From Alphaproteobacteria bacterium (GTDB lineage: Bacteria; Pseudomonadota; Alphaproteobacteria; JANSWW01), in contig JANSWW010000013.1 in assembly GCA_024743275.1 (NCBI GenBank), forward strand, positions 59,113 through 123,112: a stretch of DNA of 64,000 nt, read 5' to 3'. A program made the translations under genes and the position numbers. Positions within the stretch are counted from its first letter, which is position 1. Each line of letters begins with the position of its first letter. The notes beneath the pieces were generated by a model that saw nothing but the letters and a program-made list of their open reading frames with translations, was not told where the DNA came from and did no database searches. Below, piece after piece: positions 34,364-43,849 of this stretch.

Positions 34364-37225
34364 ATGCCGTTCGTCGTTGAGACCTATAAGCCCTATGATT
34401 TCGCCAACCGCCGCCATATCGGCCCGTCGCCGATCGAAATGGCCGATATGCTGCGGACCATCGGGGTCGAGAGCCTGGAACAACTGATCGACGAAACGGT
34501 GCCGCCGTCGATCCGCGCCCAGGAGCCCCTGAGCTGGGGGCCGGCGCTGTCGGAAGGGGACACGGTCCGCCGATTGCGCGCGGTGGCGGACAAGAACAAG
34601 ACCGTGACCCCGCTGATCGGTCAGGGCTATTACGGCACCATCACGCCGCCGGTGATTCAGCGCAACATCCTGGAGAATCCCGCCTGGTACACGGCCTATA
34701 CGCCCTACCAGCCGGAAATCAGCCAGGGCCGTCTGGAAGCGCTGCTCAATTTCCAGACCATGATCGCCGATCTGACGGGGCTGGACGTGGCCAACGCCTC
34801 CCTGCTCGACGAGGCGACGGCGGCGGCCGAGGCCATGGCCGTGGCCCATCGCGGCGCCAAGTCCAAGGCGGACGGCTTCTTCGTCGACCATCTCTGCCAT
34901 CCCCAGACCATCGCGGTGATCAAGACACGGGCCGAACCGCTCGGCTGGAAGGTGATCGTCGGCGACCCCTTCGCCGATCTCGATCCGGAGGCCGTGTTCG
35001 GCGCGATCTTCCAATATCCCGGGACCGACGGGGTGATCCGCGATTTCGCCGGCGTGATCGAGAAGCTCCATGCCGCCAAGGCGCTCGCCGTCATGGCCGC
35101 CGATCCGCTGGCGCTGACCCTGATCAAGGCGCCGGGTGAGCTCGGGGCCGACATCGCCGTCGGGTCGACCCAGCGCTTCGGGGTGCCGATCGGGTTCGGG
35201 GGACCGCACGCCGCCTATATGGCGGTTAAGGAAGCCTATAAGCGGATGATCCCCGGACGTCTCGTCGGCGTGTCCGTGGACGCGCGGGGCAACCGGGCCT
35301 ACCGGCTGTCGTTGCAGACCCGCGAGCAGCATATCCGGCGGGAGAAGGCGACCTCCAATGTCTGCACCGCCCAGGCGCTGCTGGCGGTGATGGCCTCCAT
35401 GTATGGCGTCTTCCATGGCCCCGAGGGGCTTCGCGCCATCGCCCAGTCGATCCACTTCAACACAGTGGCCCTGGCCGACGCGCTCAAGGGCCTCGGCTTC
35501 GAGCCGGAGGATCCCTACTTCTTCGACACGCTGACCTACAAGGTGAACGGCTGGCAGGGGATCATCCTCAACGCGGCCTTGGCCAACGGGGTCAATCTGC
35601 GCAAGGTCGGTGACGATCGGATCGGGATCAGTCTCGACGAGACCAGCGGCCCCCGGGAAATCGATGCCGTGATCCGGGCCTTCGGCGGGGAAAGCGGCGA
35701 GATCGCCGTCGGCACCGGCCACCGTTTGCCGAAGGATCTCATCCGGACCTCGGACTATATGGAGCATCCGATCTTCCATATGAACCGCGCGGAATCGGAG
35801 ATCACCCGCTATATGCGCCGGCTGGCCGACCGCGACCTGGCGCTGGACCGGGCGATGATCCCGCTCGGCTCCTGCACCATGAAGCTCAACGCGACGGCGG
35901 AGATGATGGCGATCACCTGGCCGGAGTTCGCCGCCATCCACCCCTATGCGCCGGCCGATCAGGCGGAGGGCTATCGGGAACTGATCGACGATCTCTCGGA
36001 AAAGCTCTGTCAGATCACCGGCTATGACGCGATCTCCATGCAGCCCAATTCCGGGGCGCAGGGGGAATTCGCGGGGCTTCTGACCATCCGCGCCTATCAC
36101 AAGGCGCGCGGCGAGGGGCACCGGCATGTCTGCCTCATTCCGATGTCCGCCCATGGCACCAATCCCGCCTCGGCCCATATGGCCGGGATGGAGGTCGTGG
36201 TGGTGAAGACCGCGGCGAACGGCGACATCGACGTCGAGGACTTCCGCGCCAAGGCCGAGAAACACTCGGCTGATCTCGCCGCCTGCATGATCACCTACCC
36301 CTCGACCCATGGCGTCTTCGAAACCACGGTCCGCGAGATCTGCGACATCACCCATGAGCATGGCGGCCAGGTCTATATGGACGGCGCCAATCTCAACGCG
36401 CTGGTCGGCCTGTCGCGGCCGGGAGACTTCGGCTCCGATGTGAGCCATCTCAACCTCCACAAGACCTTCTGCATTCCCCATGGCGGCGGCGGCCCCGGCG
36501 TCGGCCCGATCGGAGTGAAGGCCCATCTGGCACCCTATCTGCCGGCCGATCCGCTGACCGGGCCGCAGAACGGCGAGTCCGGTCCGGTGTCCGCGGCCGC
36601 CTACGGCTCCGCCTCGATCCTGCCGATCTCCTGGGCCTATTGTCTGCTGATGGGCGGGGAGGGGCTGACCCAGGCGACCAAAGTGGCGATCTTGAGCGCC
36701 AACTATATCTCGCGCCGCTTGGAGCCCGCCTTCGAGACCCTCTACCGCTCGCCGAGCGGCCATGTCGCCCATGAGTGCATCCTCGACACGCGTCCGCTGC
36801 AGGACAGCTGCGGGGTCAATGTCGACGATGTCGCGAAACGGCTGATGGACTGCGGCTTCCACGCCCCGACCATGAGCTGGCCGGTGGCCGGCACGCTGAT
36901 GGTCGAGCCGACCGAGTCCGAGACCAAGGCGGAACTCGATCGCTTCTGCGACGCCATGCTGGCGATCCGTCAGGAGGCCCAGGATATCGAGGACGGCAAG
37001 ATCGACCGGGAGAACAACCCGCTGAAACTCGCCCCCCACACGGTCGAGGACCTGGTGGGCGAGTGGGGCCGGCCCTATACCCGCGAACAGGCCTGTTTCC
37101 CGCCCGGCGCCTTCCGGATCGACAAATACTGGACCCCGGTCAACCGGATCGACAACGCCTATGGCGACCGCCATCTGGTCTGCACCTGCCCGCCGCTGGA
37201 GAGCTATCAGGACGCGGCGGACTAA
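34364..37225 (+). CDS. gcvP: Glycine dehydrogenase (decarboxylating), P-protein of glycine cleavage
   Basis: A 953-residue full-length single-chain P-protein with the N- and C-terminal PLP-fold halves joined. The catalytic half has the PLP lysine in [17 protein letters not shown] and the conserved GGEGLTQAT. GcvP decarboxylates glycine and loads aminomethyl on GcvH. Neither gcvT nor gcvH is adjacent, so partners must lie elsewhere. In this window glycine is a product of BhcA, so the enzyme competes with the beta-hydroxyaspartate route. I looked for a glycine riboswitch upstream and found no convincing one. Confidence 0.95.
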   Translation: MPFVVETYKPYDFANRRHIGPSPIEMADMLRTIGVESLEQLIDETVPPSIRAQEPLSWGPALSEGDTVRRLRAVADKNKTVTPLIGQGYYGTITPPVIQRNILENPAWYTAYTPYQPEISQGRLEALLNFQTMIADLTGLDVANASLLDEATAAAEAMAVAHRGAKSKADGFFVDHLCHPQTIAVIKTRAEPLGWKVIVGDPFADLDPEAVFGAIFQYPGTDGVIRDFAGVIEKLHAAKALAVMAADPLALTLIKAPGELGADIAVGSTQRFGVPIGFGGPHAAYMAVKEAYKRMIPGRLVGVSVDARGNRAYRLSLQTREQHIRREKATSNVCTAQALLAVMASMYGVFHGPEGLRAIAQSIHFNTVALADALKGLGFEPEDPYFFDTLTYKVNGWQGIILNAALANGVNLRKVGDDRIGISLDETSGPREIDAVIRAFGGESGEIAVGTGHRLPKDLIRTSDYMEHPIFHMNRAESEITRYMRRLADRDLALDRAMIPLGSCTMKLNATAEMMAITWPEFAAIHPYAPADQAEGYRELIDDLSEKLCQITGYDAISMQPNSGAQGEFAGLLTIRAYHKARGEGHRHVCLIPMSAHGTNPASAHMAGMEVVVVKTAANGDIDVEDFRAKAEKHSADLAACMITYPSTHGVFETTVREICDITHEHGGQVYMDGANLNALVGLSRPGDFGSDVSHLNLHKTFCIPHGGGGPGVGPIGVKAHLAPYLPADPLTGPQNGESGPVSAAAYGSASILPISWAYCLLMGGEGLTQATKVAILSANYISRRLEPAFETLYRSPSGHVAHECILDTRPLQDSCGVNVDDVAKRLMDCGFHAPTMSWPVAGTLMVEPTESETKAELDRFCDAMLAIRQEAQDIEDGKIDRENNPLKLAPHTVEDLVGEWGRPYTREQACFPPGAFRIDKYWTPVNRIDNAYGDRHLVCTCPPLESYQDAAD

Positions 37226-37351
37226 GCGAGACGCCCGGGCCAAGGGACACCCGGGCGCCGCAATCGGCGTTTGCAGCGGTGCGGGGTGGGCAAACGCGCC
37301 AAGGCTCTTATCTTCATCGGCAAGCAAAACGCCTATTGGAGAATCAGGACC

Positions 37352-38296
37352 ATGAGCTGGAATCCCGCCCTGGAACCGAGCTGCCCGACCACCCCGGAAC
37401 AGTGCGACGCCATCGAGACCGTGATCGTGCCCCGTTCCCGCGATATCGGGGCATTCGAGGTGCGGCGCGCCCTGCCGGTGGCCCATCGGCGGATGGTCGG
37501 TCCCTTCGTTTTCTTCGATCAGATGGGCCCGGCGGAGTTCATCACCGACCAGGGCATGGACGTACGACCGCATCCCCATATCGGGCTCGCCACCGTGACC
37601 TATCTCTATGAGGGCGGCATCTTCCATCGGGACAGCCTTGGGACCGCGCTGGAAATTCAGCCGGGGGCGGTCAATTGGATGATCGCGGGCAACGGCATCA
37701 CCCATTCCGAACGCTCCGCGCCGGAGCGCCGGGTCGCGGGCGAGAAGCTGTTCGGCATTCAGACCTGGGTCGCCCTGCCGGAAAAGGACGAGGACACGGA
37801 CCCCGGTTTCGAACATGTGCCGGAGACAAAGCTCCCCTTGATCGAGGGCGAGGGCAAAGAGGTCCGCCTGATCCTCGGCGATCTCTATGGCGAGCGGGCG
37901 CCGGTCAGCGTGTTCTCGGAAATGTTCTACGCCGATGTGGTGCTGGAGGCGGGGGCCAGGATCCCGCTGCCCAAGGATCACGAGGACCGGGGCATCTATA
38001 TCACCGGGGGTGAGATCGAGATCGCCGGCACCCGCTTCGAGGCGGGGCAGATGATGGTTTTCCGCCCCGGCGACGAGATTACCGTCACCGCGATCCGGCC
38101 GTCGCGCCTGATGATGCTCGGCGGCGCAACCCTGGAGGGGCCGCGGCATTTGTGGTGGAACTTCGTCTCCTCCTCGAAGGAGAAGCTGGAACAGGCCAAG
38201 CGAGACTGGGCCGCCGGCGATTGGGAGCATGGCCGCTTCCACCTGCCGCCGGACGATAAGGACGAGTTCATCCCGCTGCCCGAAGGCGGGGCCTGA
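37352..38296 (+). CDS. Pirin family protein
   Basis: A 314-residue bicupin. The N-terminal cupin carries the metal-binding HPHIGLATVTYLYEG (His-x-His) and AGNGITHSE motifs, with Glu in GIQTWV. The C-terminal cupin ends in GEIEIAGTRFEAGQMMVF. The N-terminal metal-ligand set is complete, so a redox or quercetinase-like role is possible. The ATG at 37352 was chosen over the GTG-like upstream reading. It lies 126 bp downstream of gcvP, without evidence of linkage. Confidence 0.9.
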   Translation: MSWNPALEPSCPTTPEQCDAIETVIVPRSRDIGAFEVRRALPVAHRRMVGPFVFFDQMGPAEFITDQGMDVRPHPHIGLATVTYLYEGGIFHRDSLGTALEIQPGAVNWMIAGNGITHSERSAPERRVAGEKLFGIQTWVALPEKDEDTDPGFEHVPETKLPLIEGEGKEVRLILGDLYGERAPVSVFSEMFYADVVLEAGARIPLPKDHEDRGIYITGGEIEIAGTRFEAGQMMVFRPGDEITVTAIRPSRLMMLGGATLEGPRHLWWNFVSSSKEKLEQAKRDWAAGDWEHGRFHLPPDDKDEFIPLPEGGA

Positions 38297-38427
38297 CGCC
38301 CCTTAGGCCTCCCCGGAGGCTTCCCCGCGGCGACAGGCACGGCCTTTTGATCGGCGGCTGCGCTGGCGGATGGCGTTCCCCCGGCCCATATTAGGCGGGT
38401 CGAACACTGGACTTGAGAGGGAACGTC

Positions 38428-38943
38428 ATGAGTGAAGTCGCCATTCTGGCGGGCGGGTGCTTCTGGGGTATGGAGGACCTGATCCGCAAGCAAAAGGGCA
38501 TCCTGTCGACCCGGGTCGGTTATACCGGCGGGGATCTTCCCAATCCGACCTATAAAGACATCTGCACCGGCACGACCGGCCATGCGGAGGCGATCCGGAT
38601 CGTCTTCGACCCGGAGCAGACCAGCTACCGGGACGTGCTGGAGTTCTTCTTCCAGATCCACGATCCCACCACCCTCGACCGTCAGGGCAACGACCGGGGC
38701 AGCCAGTACCGCTCCGCCATCTTCTTCGCCGACGATGTCCAGAAGGCGGTCGCCGAGGACACCATCGCCGATGTCGAGGCCTCGGGCCTGTGGCCGGGCA
38801 AGGTGGTCACGCAGGTGGTGCCGGCCGGCGACTTCTGGCAGGCCGAGGCCTTCCATCAGGATTATCTCGAGCGCAACCCGCTCGGCTACACCTGCCACTT
38901 CCCGCGCCCGAACTGGAAGCTGCCGAGACGCGACGCCGCGTAG
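38428..38943 (+). CDS. msrA: Peptide methionine-S-sulfoxide reductase A
   Basis: A 171-residue MsrA. The catalytic GCFWG occurs at residues 10-14 (nucleophile Cys11), with GYTGG and the conserved TGHAEAI-R and [13 protein letters not shown] motifs. A second cysteine (YKDICTG) and a C-terminal Cys (GYTCHF) may serve as recycling residues. It reduces Met-S-oxide in proteins using thioredoxin. The ATG at 38428 follows GAGAGGGA and is preferred to the GTG-type longer frame. Confidence 0.92.
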   Translation: MSEVAILAGGCFWGMEDLIRKQKGILSTRVGYTGGDLPNPTYKDICTGTTGHAEAIRIVFDPEQTSYRDVLEFFFQIHDPTTLDRQGNDRGSQYRSAIFFADDVQKAVAEDTIADVEASGLWPGKVVTQVVPAGDFWQAEAFHQDYLERNPLGYTCHFPRPNWKLPRRDAA

Positions 38944-38980
38944 GCTTTCTGCGCCGGGCCATGGCGGAGCGGGGCGAACC

Positions 38981-39064
38981 AAAAACCCACCCCAACCCCT
39001 CCCTTATGAAGGGAGGGGCGTTGTCTTTAGCCTCCCCTTCGCAAGGGGAGGTTGGAGGGGTTTT
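38981..39064. repeat. Nested palindromic element, probable bidirectional terminator/dispersed repeat
   Basis: Outer arms (from 38981 AAAAACCCACCCCAACCC and up to 39064 GGTTGGAGGGGTTTT) are imperfect complements. Inside are two hairpins: CCCCTCCCTT-ATG-AAGGGAGGGG (38996-39018) and CCTCCCCTT-CGC-AAGGGGAGG (39031-39051). The element overlaps the last two bases of bciB and follows msrA, so it terminates both. The form is like short palindromic repeats seen in many alphaproteobacterial genomes. Confidence 0.75.
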
Positions 39065-40301
39065 ATGGGGGAAGGCTTCTTGTTTCCCGTCTTTCTCCCT
39101 CTCGCGCTTCCAGGCCATACGGCGCGGCGATGTCCCAGACATGGTCCGGGATCATGTTCTTCATCCGCGAAGGCTCCTGGGATCGGAGATGGAGCACCGT
39201 CTCGGACGCCTTCATCTCCACCCGCGTGCGGGCGAATTCCAAACCGCGCGGCCCGATCCGCGGCATCAGCCAGGCTACGATGGGTCGGACCCAATCGGGC
39301 ATGGCGCGCAGCGGCAGGCCGCCCGCCGCCCGTTCCGTATTCTTGATAAAGCCTTTGACATGGGCCTCCCGCTTGCCTTTGGAGGTAAGGTCCCGGGTCT
39401 GCAACTCGGACCCCAGCATGTCGGCCAACTCTTCCCCCCGCCCGTTGCGGATCAAGAGCCATTGATCGCCGTCGCCGCCCATATAGCCGACGGTGATGTC
39501 GGCCAGCACGTTGGTGTAGTCGACGCAGGTCCGGCAGGTCAGCGGAAAGAAATCGGACGGCAGTTTCGAAATGGGGAGTTTCAGGAACGGTATCTCCTTC
39601 ACCCGCCCGTCGCTGAACCGCAGTTCCACGTAGTAATCCGCCCGGAATTCCAGATAGGTGATGGTCTCCGGCCGGTCGCTCAACAGGTCCAGGAAGCGGT
39701 GGAAGTTCTCCGTCGTGGTGTTGTCGGAGCACGGCGTGCCGATGACGTAGAGCGCCTCCAGCCCGAGTTCCTTCTCCAGGGCCCTGAGGGCGTAGACCTG
39801 GCAGGGGATGCCGATAACGGCGAGGCGTTTGTGGCCCGCCGCGATCGCCGGTTCCAGCAGGGCGAGGAGGGGGGCGTAGCCCATCCGCATGCCCCGGCAT
39901 CCCGCCATCGCTGCCGGATCGGTGACGAGGGTGGGGACGGGCCTCCACGGGTCGGCTTCATCGGGGCGCATGGTCAGCACGCCGGTGACGGCACCGCTTT
40001 CCAGCAGGCGCTGGCCGATCCGCGTGGTGATCCCGGTCCATTGGGCACCGTCCGCCGCGGGCGCGAGACGGGCGCGCAGCATGCGGCGGAAGGGGCCGAA
40101 ATGGAGCTCGTCCGGCCGGTTCGGGTCGCGCGGCCGGCCATGGACCTGGGTTTCGAGTTTCGGATAGTCGGGGTTGATGAACTGGCAGACGGTCCCGCAG
40201 CGTTTCGGGGCGTCGGTTCTCGAAATGCCGCAATCGGTACACAGCCGCCGGGGTTCCGCCGGGGCTTCGGCGGTCATTTCAATTGTGTTTCGGTCAGTCA
40301 T
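39063..40301 (-). CDS. bciB: Divinyl (proto)chlorophyllide 8-vinyl reductase, BciB-type
   Basis: An approximately 412-residue FrhB/BciB-family iron-sulfur flavoprotein. The N-terminus has the four-Cys [4Fe-4S] motif CTDCGISRTDAPKRCGTVC. Then come CRGMRMGYAPLL, IGIPCQVYALRALE and GTPCSDNTTTENFHRFL, and a second cysteine pair LTCRTCVDY. BciB reduces the 8-vinyl group of divinyl chlorophyllide with ferredoxin. F420-type hydrogenase beta subunits are the alternative for the family, but the pigment genes beside it argue for BciB. I chose the ATG at 40301, though no strong Shine-Dalgarno is seen. Confidence 0.85.
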   Translation of the reverse strand: MTDRNTIEMTAEAPAEPRRLCTDCGISRTDAPKRCGTVCQFINPDYPKLETQVHGRPRDPNRPDELHFGPFRRMLRARLAPAADGAQWTGITTRIGQRLLESGAVTGVLTMRPDEADPWRPVPTLVTDPAAMAGCRGMRMGYAPLLALLEPAIAAGHKRLAVIGIPCQVYALRALEKELGLEALYVIGTPCSDNTTTENFHRFLDLLSDRPETITYLEFRADYYVELRFSDGRVKEIPFLKLPISKLPSDFFPLTCRTCVDYTNVLADITVGYMGGDGDQWLLIRNGRGEELADMLGSELQTRDLTSKGKREAHVKGFIKNTERAAGGLPLRAMPDWVRPIVAWLMPRIGPRGLEFARTRVEMKASETVLHLRSQEPSRMKNMIPDHVWDIAAPYGLEAREGERRETRSLPP

Positions 40302-40395
40302 GCCGCACCATATGAGAAAGATCGGATAAAACACCTTGGCCCGGCAATCCTTTTTGGAAAGTCCGTAGCAACGAAGGCACCGGGAGGAGGACGTA

Positions 40396-40776
40396 ATGGC
40401 GAAGATTGTCGGAACCCAGATCGGTAAGCCGGTCGATCATCTGATGAGCCAGGATCAACTGGACAAGGAAGTCCGCCGCAAGCTCACCCAGTTCATGGAG
40501 GACCTTCAGATCGCCACCTTCAAGGCGAATCAGGAGGTCTTCTCCCGCGCGCTGCCGATGCTGCGGGTGGATGACTTCGTCCGATTCTCCAGGAAAGTCG
40601 CCGAGGCCCGTGCCGATTACATCTCGGCGGCGCTGGAGGAGACCAACCGGGTCGGCCCGCCGGACCCGATGAAGATCAAGCATATCCAAGCTCTTAGAGT
40701 GACCTATGAGGAGTTGGCGGCGGCCTATGAGGCGACGGAAAGACTGATCGAGCGGGGCTATAGCAAGATCGGATAG
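40396..40776 (+). CDS. Uncharacterised 126-aa protein beside the bch genes
   Basis: A soluble, mostly helical protein of 126 residues with no cysteine, no signal and no membrane segment. It opens MAKIVGTQIGKPVDHLMSQD and ends AYEATERLIERGYSKIG. I do not recognise a family. The ATG at 40396 has GGGAGGAGG upstream, a strong site. It is divergent from bciB with a 94-bp gap and lies upstream of bchI on the same strand, separated by a hairpin-rich gap of about 260 bp. Confidence 0.65.
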   Translation: MAKIVGTQIGKPVDHLMSQDQLDKEVRRKLTQFMEDLQIATFKANQEVFSRALPMLRVDDFVRFSRKVAEARADYISAALEETNRVGPPDPMKIKHIQALRVTYEELAAAYEATERLIERGYSKIG

Positions 40777-40874
40777 CGGCGCCGTCATCGACTGTCATTC
40801 AAAGTTGACATTCTCTCTGGGCACTTGAGGGGCTTCTGATATACGCTGAGGAAAACGAGCCTTTTCCCGTGCTT

Positions 40875-41001
40875 AGAGCGGATCGCATGATTTCTGGATC
40901 GCTTCACGATCATGAAATCATGCGTGAATCCGCTCTACCTTATTGTTTTAGAGGCAAATTCACAGGCGTTATGACATCACGAAGTGATTCAATAACGCCT
41001 G
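40875..41001. repeat. Two tandem imperfect palindromes upstream of bchI
   Basis: First: AGAGCGGATcGCATGATTTC (40875-40894) and GAAATCATGCGTGAATCCGCTCT (40914-40936, given here as two parts) pair with a three-base bulge, and GATCG/CGATC nest inside. Second: CAGGCGTTATGACATCAC (40963-40980) pairs with GTGATTCAATAACGCCTG (40984-41001) across a GAA loop with three mismatches. Both lie in the bchI leader. They resemble dispersed palindromic repeats. Confidence 0.7.
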
Positions 41002-41037
41002 ATTTGACTCTAGAGCTCCCGTCAAGAGGATGTGCCC

Positions 41038-42063
41038 ATGGTTTTTCCCTTCCCCTTCTCCGCGATCGTTGGTCAGAACGACATGAAGCAGGCCTTGCTG
41101 CTCGCCGCGATCGATCCCTCTCTGGGTGGGGTGCTGGTGTTCGGGGACCGGGGTAGCGGAAAGTCGACGGCGGTGCGCGCCATGGCGGCCCTGCTGCCGC
41201 CCATGAAGGTGGTCGCGGGCTGTTCCTATCACTGCGATCCGGCCTGGACGGCCTCCCAATGTGTCGAGGGCTGCGGCCTGCGGTCGGGTGCGAAGCCGAA
41301 GGCGGAGACGGTGCCGGTTCCCATCGTGGACATGCCTCTGGGCGCGACGGAGGACCGGGTGGTCGGAGCGCTCGACATCGAAAAGGCGCTGACCCAGGGC
41401 GAGAAGTCTTTCGAGCCTGGTCTTTTGGCCCGGGCCAATCGCGGCTTCCTTTATATCGACGAGGTCAATCTACTCGAAGACCATCTGGTGGATCTGCTGC
41501 TGGACGTGGCGGCGTCCGGCGAGAATGTGGTCGAGCGGGAGGGGCTCAGCATTCGCCATCCCGCCCGTTTCGTGCTGGTCGGCTCCGGCAATCCGGAGGA
41601 GGGCGAGCTGCGGCCGCAGCTTCTCGATCGTTTCGGTCTCTCCGTGGAGGTTTCGACCCCGAAGGACATCAAGACCCGGATCGAGGTCCTGAAACGCCGC
41701 GACGCCTATGAGCAGGATCGGGAGGGGTTTATCGCCGAATGGCAGGCGGAAGAGGAGAAGACCCGGAAGAAGATCACATCGGCGAAGAACCGGGTCGCCA
41801 AGGTGGAGGTGCCGGATGCGATTCTGGAGACCGCCGCCGAGTTCTGCGCCCATATCGGCGCCGACGGACTCAGGGGGGAGCTCACACTGATGCGGGCGTC
41901 CCGGGCGCTGGCCGCCTATGAGGGCAAGAAGAGCGTGACGGTGAAGCATCTCCGGACGATCGCGCCCTCGGCCCTGCGTCACCGCCTGCGCCGGGATCCG
42001 CTGGACGAGACCGGGGCGACGGTCCGTATTGAGCGGGCCCTCGACGAGATGCTGCCGCAATGA
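41038..42063 (+). CDS. bchI: Magnesium chelatase subunit I (BchI)
   Basis: A 341-residue AAA+ ATPase, the motor subunit of magnesium chelatase, which inserts Mg2+ into protoporphyrin IX. Walker A is GDRGSGKST, Walker B is FLYIDEVNLLEDHLVD, the arginine-finger region is LLDRFGLSVEV, and the insertion CSYHCDPAWTASQCVEGCG (cysteine-rich) resembles BchI of phototrophs. I used the ATG at 41038 because AAGAGGA is seven bases upstream; the GTG at 41032 is too close. Its stop overlaps the bchD start (ATGA). Confidence 0.95.
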   Translation: MVFPFPFSAIVGQNDMKQALLLAAIDPSLGGVLVFGDRGSGKSTAVRAMAALLPPMKVVAGCSYHCDPAWTASQCVEGCGLRSGAKPKAETVPVPIVDMPLGATEDRVVGALDIEKALTQGEKSFEPGLLARANRGFLYIDEVNLLEDHLVDLLLDVAASGENVVEREGLSIRHPARFVLVGSGNPEEGELRPQLLDRFGLSVEVSTPKDIKTRIEVLKRRDAYEQDREGFIAEWQAEEEKTRKKITSAKNRVAKVEVPDAILETAAEFCAHIGADGLRGELTLMRASRALAAYEGKKSVTVKHLRTIAPSALRHRLRRDPLDETGATVRIERALDEMLPQ

Positions 42064-43841
42064 GCGATGCGGATCTCACCGATCTCGACGAGGACGAGCT
42101 TCGTACCGTCCTGTGGCAGGACAGTCTCAGCGCGGCGGCCCTCTATGCGGTGGCGCCCCGGGCATTGGGCGGGATCGTGGTCCGCGGCCATGCGGGACCG
42201 GTGCGCGACGCGTGGCTCGACAAGGCCAAGCGCTTCCTGCCCGAGGATGTCCCGCTTCGAAAGATCCCCGGCTCGATCTCCGACGACCGACTGCTCGGCG
42301 GTCTCGATCTGTCCGCCACCCTGAGCCAGGGCAGGGCGGTGGCCAGCACCGGCCTTTTGTCCGAGGCGGATGGCGGGACGGTGGTGCTGCCCATGGCGGA
42401 AAGGCTGGCGGCAAGGACCACGGCCCACCTGCTGACCGCCCTCGATACCGGGAGCGTTTCGGTCGAGCGGGAGGGGGTGAGTCGGAAGCTGCCGGCACGC
42501 TTCGGGTTTATCGCCCTTGACGAGGGCATCGGCCCGGACGAGCGTCCGCCCTCCGGCCTCGTCGACCGGGCGGCCTTTCTGATCGATCTCGAAAACCTTC
42601 GCTATGGCGACATCGCCGACAGCCTGGTCTCGCCGGAGAATGTGTGGGAGGCGCGGGCGTTGTTTCCCCATGTGGTCCTACCCGACTCCATCGTCGAATC
42701 TCTTGGCCATACCGCCATTGCGCTGAGCATTCCCAGCCTGCGCATCGCCATTCTGGCGCTTGCCGCGGCACGGGCGGCGGCGGCGCTCAACGGCCGGACG
42801 GAGGTCGGCCCGGAGGAGGCGCAGTTGGCGGCCCGTCTGGTGCTGTTGCCGCGCGGCCAGGGGATGCCGGAGCCGCCGGCCCCGCCGGACGAGGAGCAGG
42901 AAGAGGCGCCTCCGGAGGACAGCCAGGACCCGGAACAGAACCAGGACGACCAAAAGGACCCGGATAAGGCCGAGGACGACAAGGTGCTGGAGGCGGCGGA
43001 CGCGTTGCTGCCCGATGGGTTGCTGCGGGATCTTCTGATGGGCCGGGGCGCCCGCAACCGGGCCCGGTCCAATGCCGGCGCCGGGCAGATGCGGGAGAGT
43101 CCCCGCCGGGGTCGGCCGGCGGGTATCCGGCCCGGTAATCCCAAGGCGGGATACCGGCTGAGCCTGGTCGACAGCCTCAGAACCGCGGCCCCCTGGCAGC
43201 CCTTGCGGCGGCGGCAACGGCCCGACGCGCCGGTCGCGGTCCATGTCCGGCCGGAGGATTTCCGCGTTGTCCGCTATAAGGAACAGGCCCAGTCGGTGAT
43301 TCTGTTCATTGTCGACGCCTCCGGCTCGGCCGCGTTTCAGAGGCTGGCGGAGGCCAAGGGGGCGGTCGAACTTCTGCTCGCCGATTGCTATGTGCGCCGG
43401 GACCGGGTGGCCCTGATCGCCTTCAGGGGGACGCTGGCGGAGATGATCCTCCCCCCGACCCGCTCGCTCACCCGGGCGAAACGGGTGTTGGCGGATCTGC
43501 CGGGCGGCGGCGGGACGCCGATGGCGACCGCCATCGACGCGGCGATCGGGCTGGCCCTCGACATCAGGCGGCGGGGCGAGACCCCGATCCTCTGTTTCCT
43601 GACGGACGGGCGGGCCAACATCGCCCGCGACGGGGCACCGGGCCGGCCCCAGGCGAAGGAGGACGCGCTGGTCAGCGCCCGGGCGCTGGCGGCCCTGGAG
43701 TTCACCACTCTGTTTATCGATACCGCCCCCCGGCCGCAGGACGCGGCCCAGGCGCTGGCCCGGGCGATGGATGCCCGCTACCTCCCGCTGCCGGTGGCCG
43801 ACGCCAAGTCGGTGAACACGGCCGTGCGGGCCAGCCTCTAG
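42060..43841 (+). CDS. bchD: Magnesium chelatase subunit D (BchD)
   Basis: A 593-residue scaffold subunit. The N-terminal AAA-like domain lacks an intact Walker A, as is usual for BchD. A proline- and acid-rich linker (about 278-310: PPAPPDEEQEEAPPEDSQ) follows, and the C-terminal von Willebrand A domain holds the MIDAS DASGSAAFQRL and the FLTDGRAN aspartate. It overlaps bchI by 4 bp, indicating coupled translation, and bchO begins nine bases after its stop. Confidence 0.95.
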   Translation: MSDADLTDLDEDELRTVLWQDSLSAAALYAVAPRALGGIVVRGHAGPVRDAWLDKAKRFLPEDVPLRKIPGSISDDRLLGGLDLSATLSQGRAVASTGLLSEADGGTVVLPMAERLAARTTAHLLTALDTGSVSVEREGVSRKLPARFGFIALDEGIGPDERPPSGLVDRAAFLIDLENLRYGDIADSLVSPENVWEARALFPHVVLPDSIVESLGHTAIALSIPSLRIAILALAAARAAAALNGRTEVGPEEAQLAARLVLLPRGQGMPEPPAPPDEEQEEAPPEDSQDPEQNQDDQKDPDKAEDDKVLEAADALLPDGLLRDLLMGRGARNRARSNAGAGQMRESPRRGRPAGIRPGNPKAGYRLSLVDSLRTAAPWQPLRRRQRPDAPVAVHVRPEDFRVVRYKEQAQSVILFIVDASGSAAFQRLAEAKGAVELLLADCYVRRDRVALIAFRGTLAEMILPPTRSLTRAKRVLADLPGGGGTPMATAIDAAIGLALDIRRRGETPILCFLTDGRANIARDGAPGRPQAKEDALVSARALAALEFTTLFIDTAPRPQDAAQALARAMDARYLPLPVADAKSVNTAVRASL

Positions 43842-43849
43842 CGCGTGCC

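Noticed and set aside
34337..38242. Open frame of 1301 codons opposite gcvP and pirin
   Set aside because: It runs antisense to two well-supported genes with clear motifs; the composition of its product is that of a high-GC shadow frame (rich in Arg, Gly, His, Pro).
39063..40301. Coenzyme F420 hydrogenase beta subunit
   Set aside because: The family is shared, but the neighbouring chlorophyll genes and the BciB-like cysteine and GTPCSDNTT blocks favour 8-vinyl reductase.
40302..40395. PpsR/CrtJ sites in the bciB to unknown-gene gap
   Set aside because: No TGT-N12-ACA pattern is seen in this gap.
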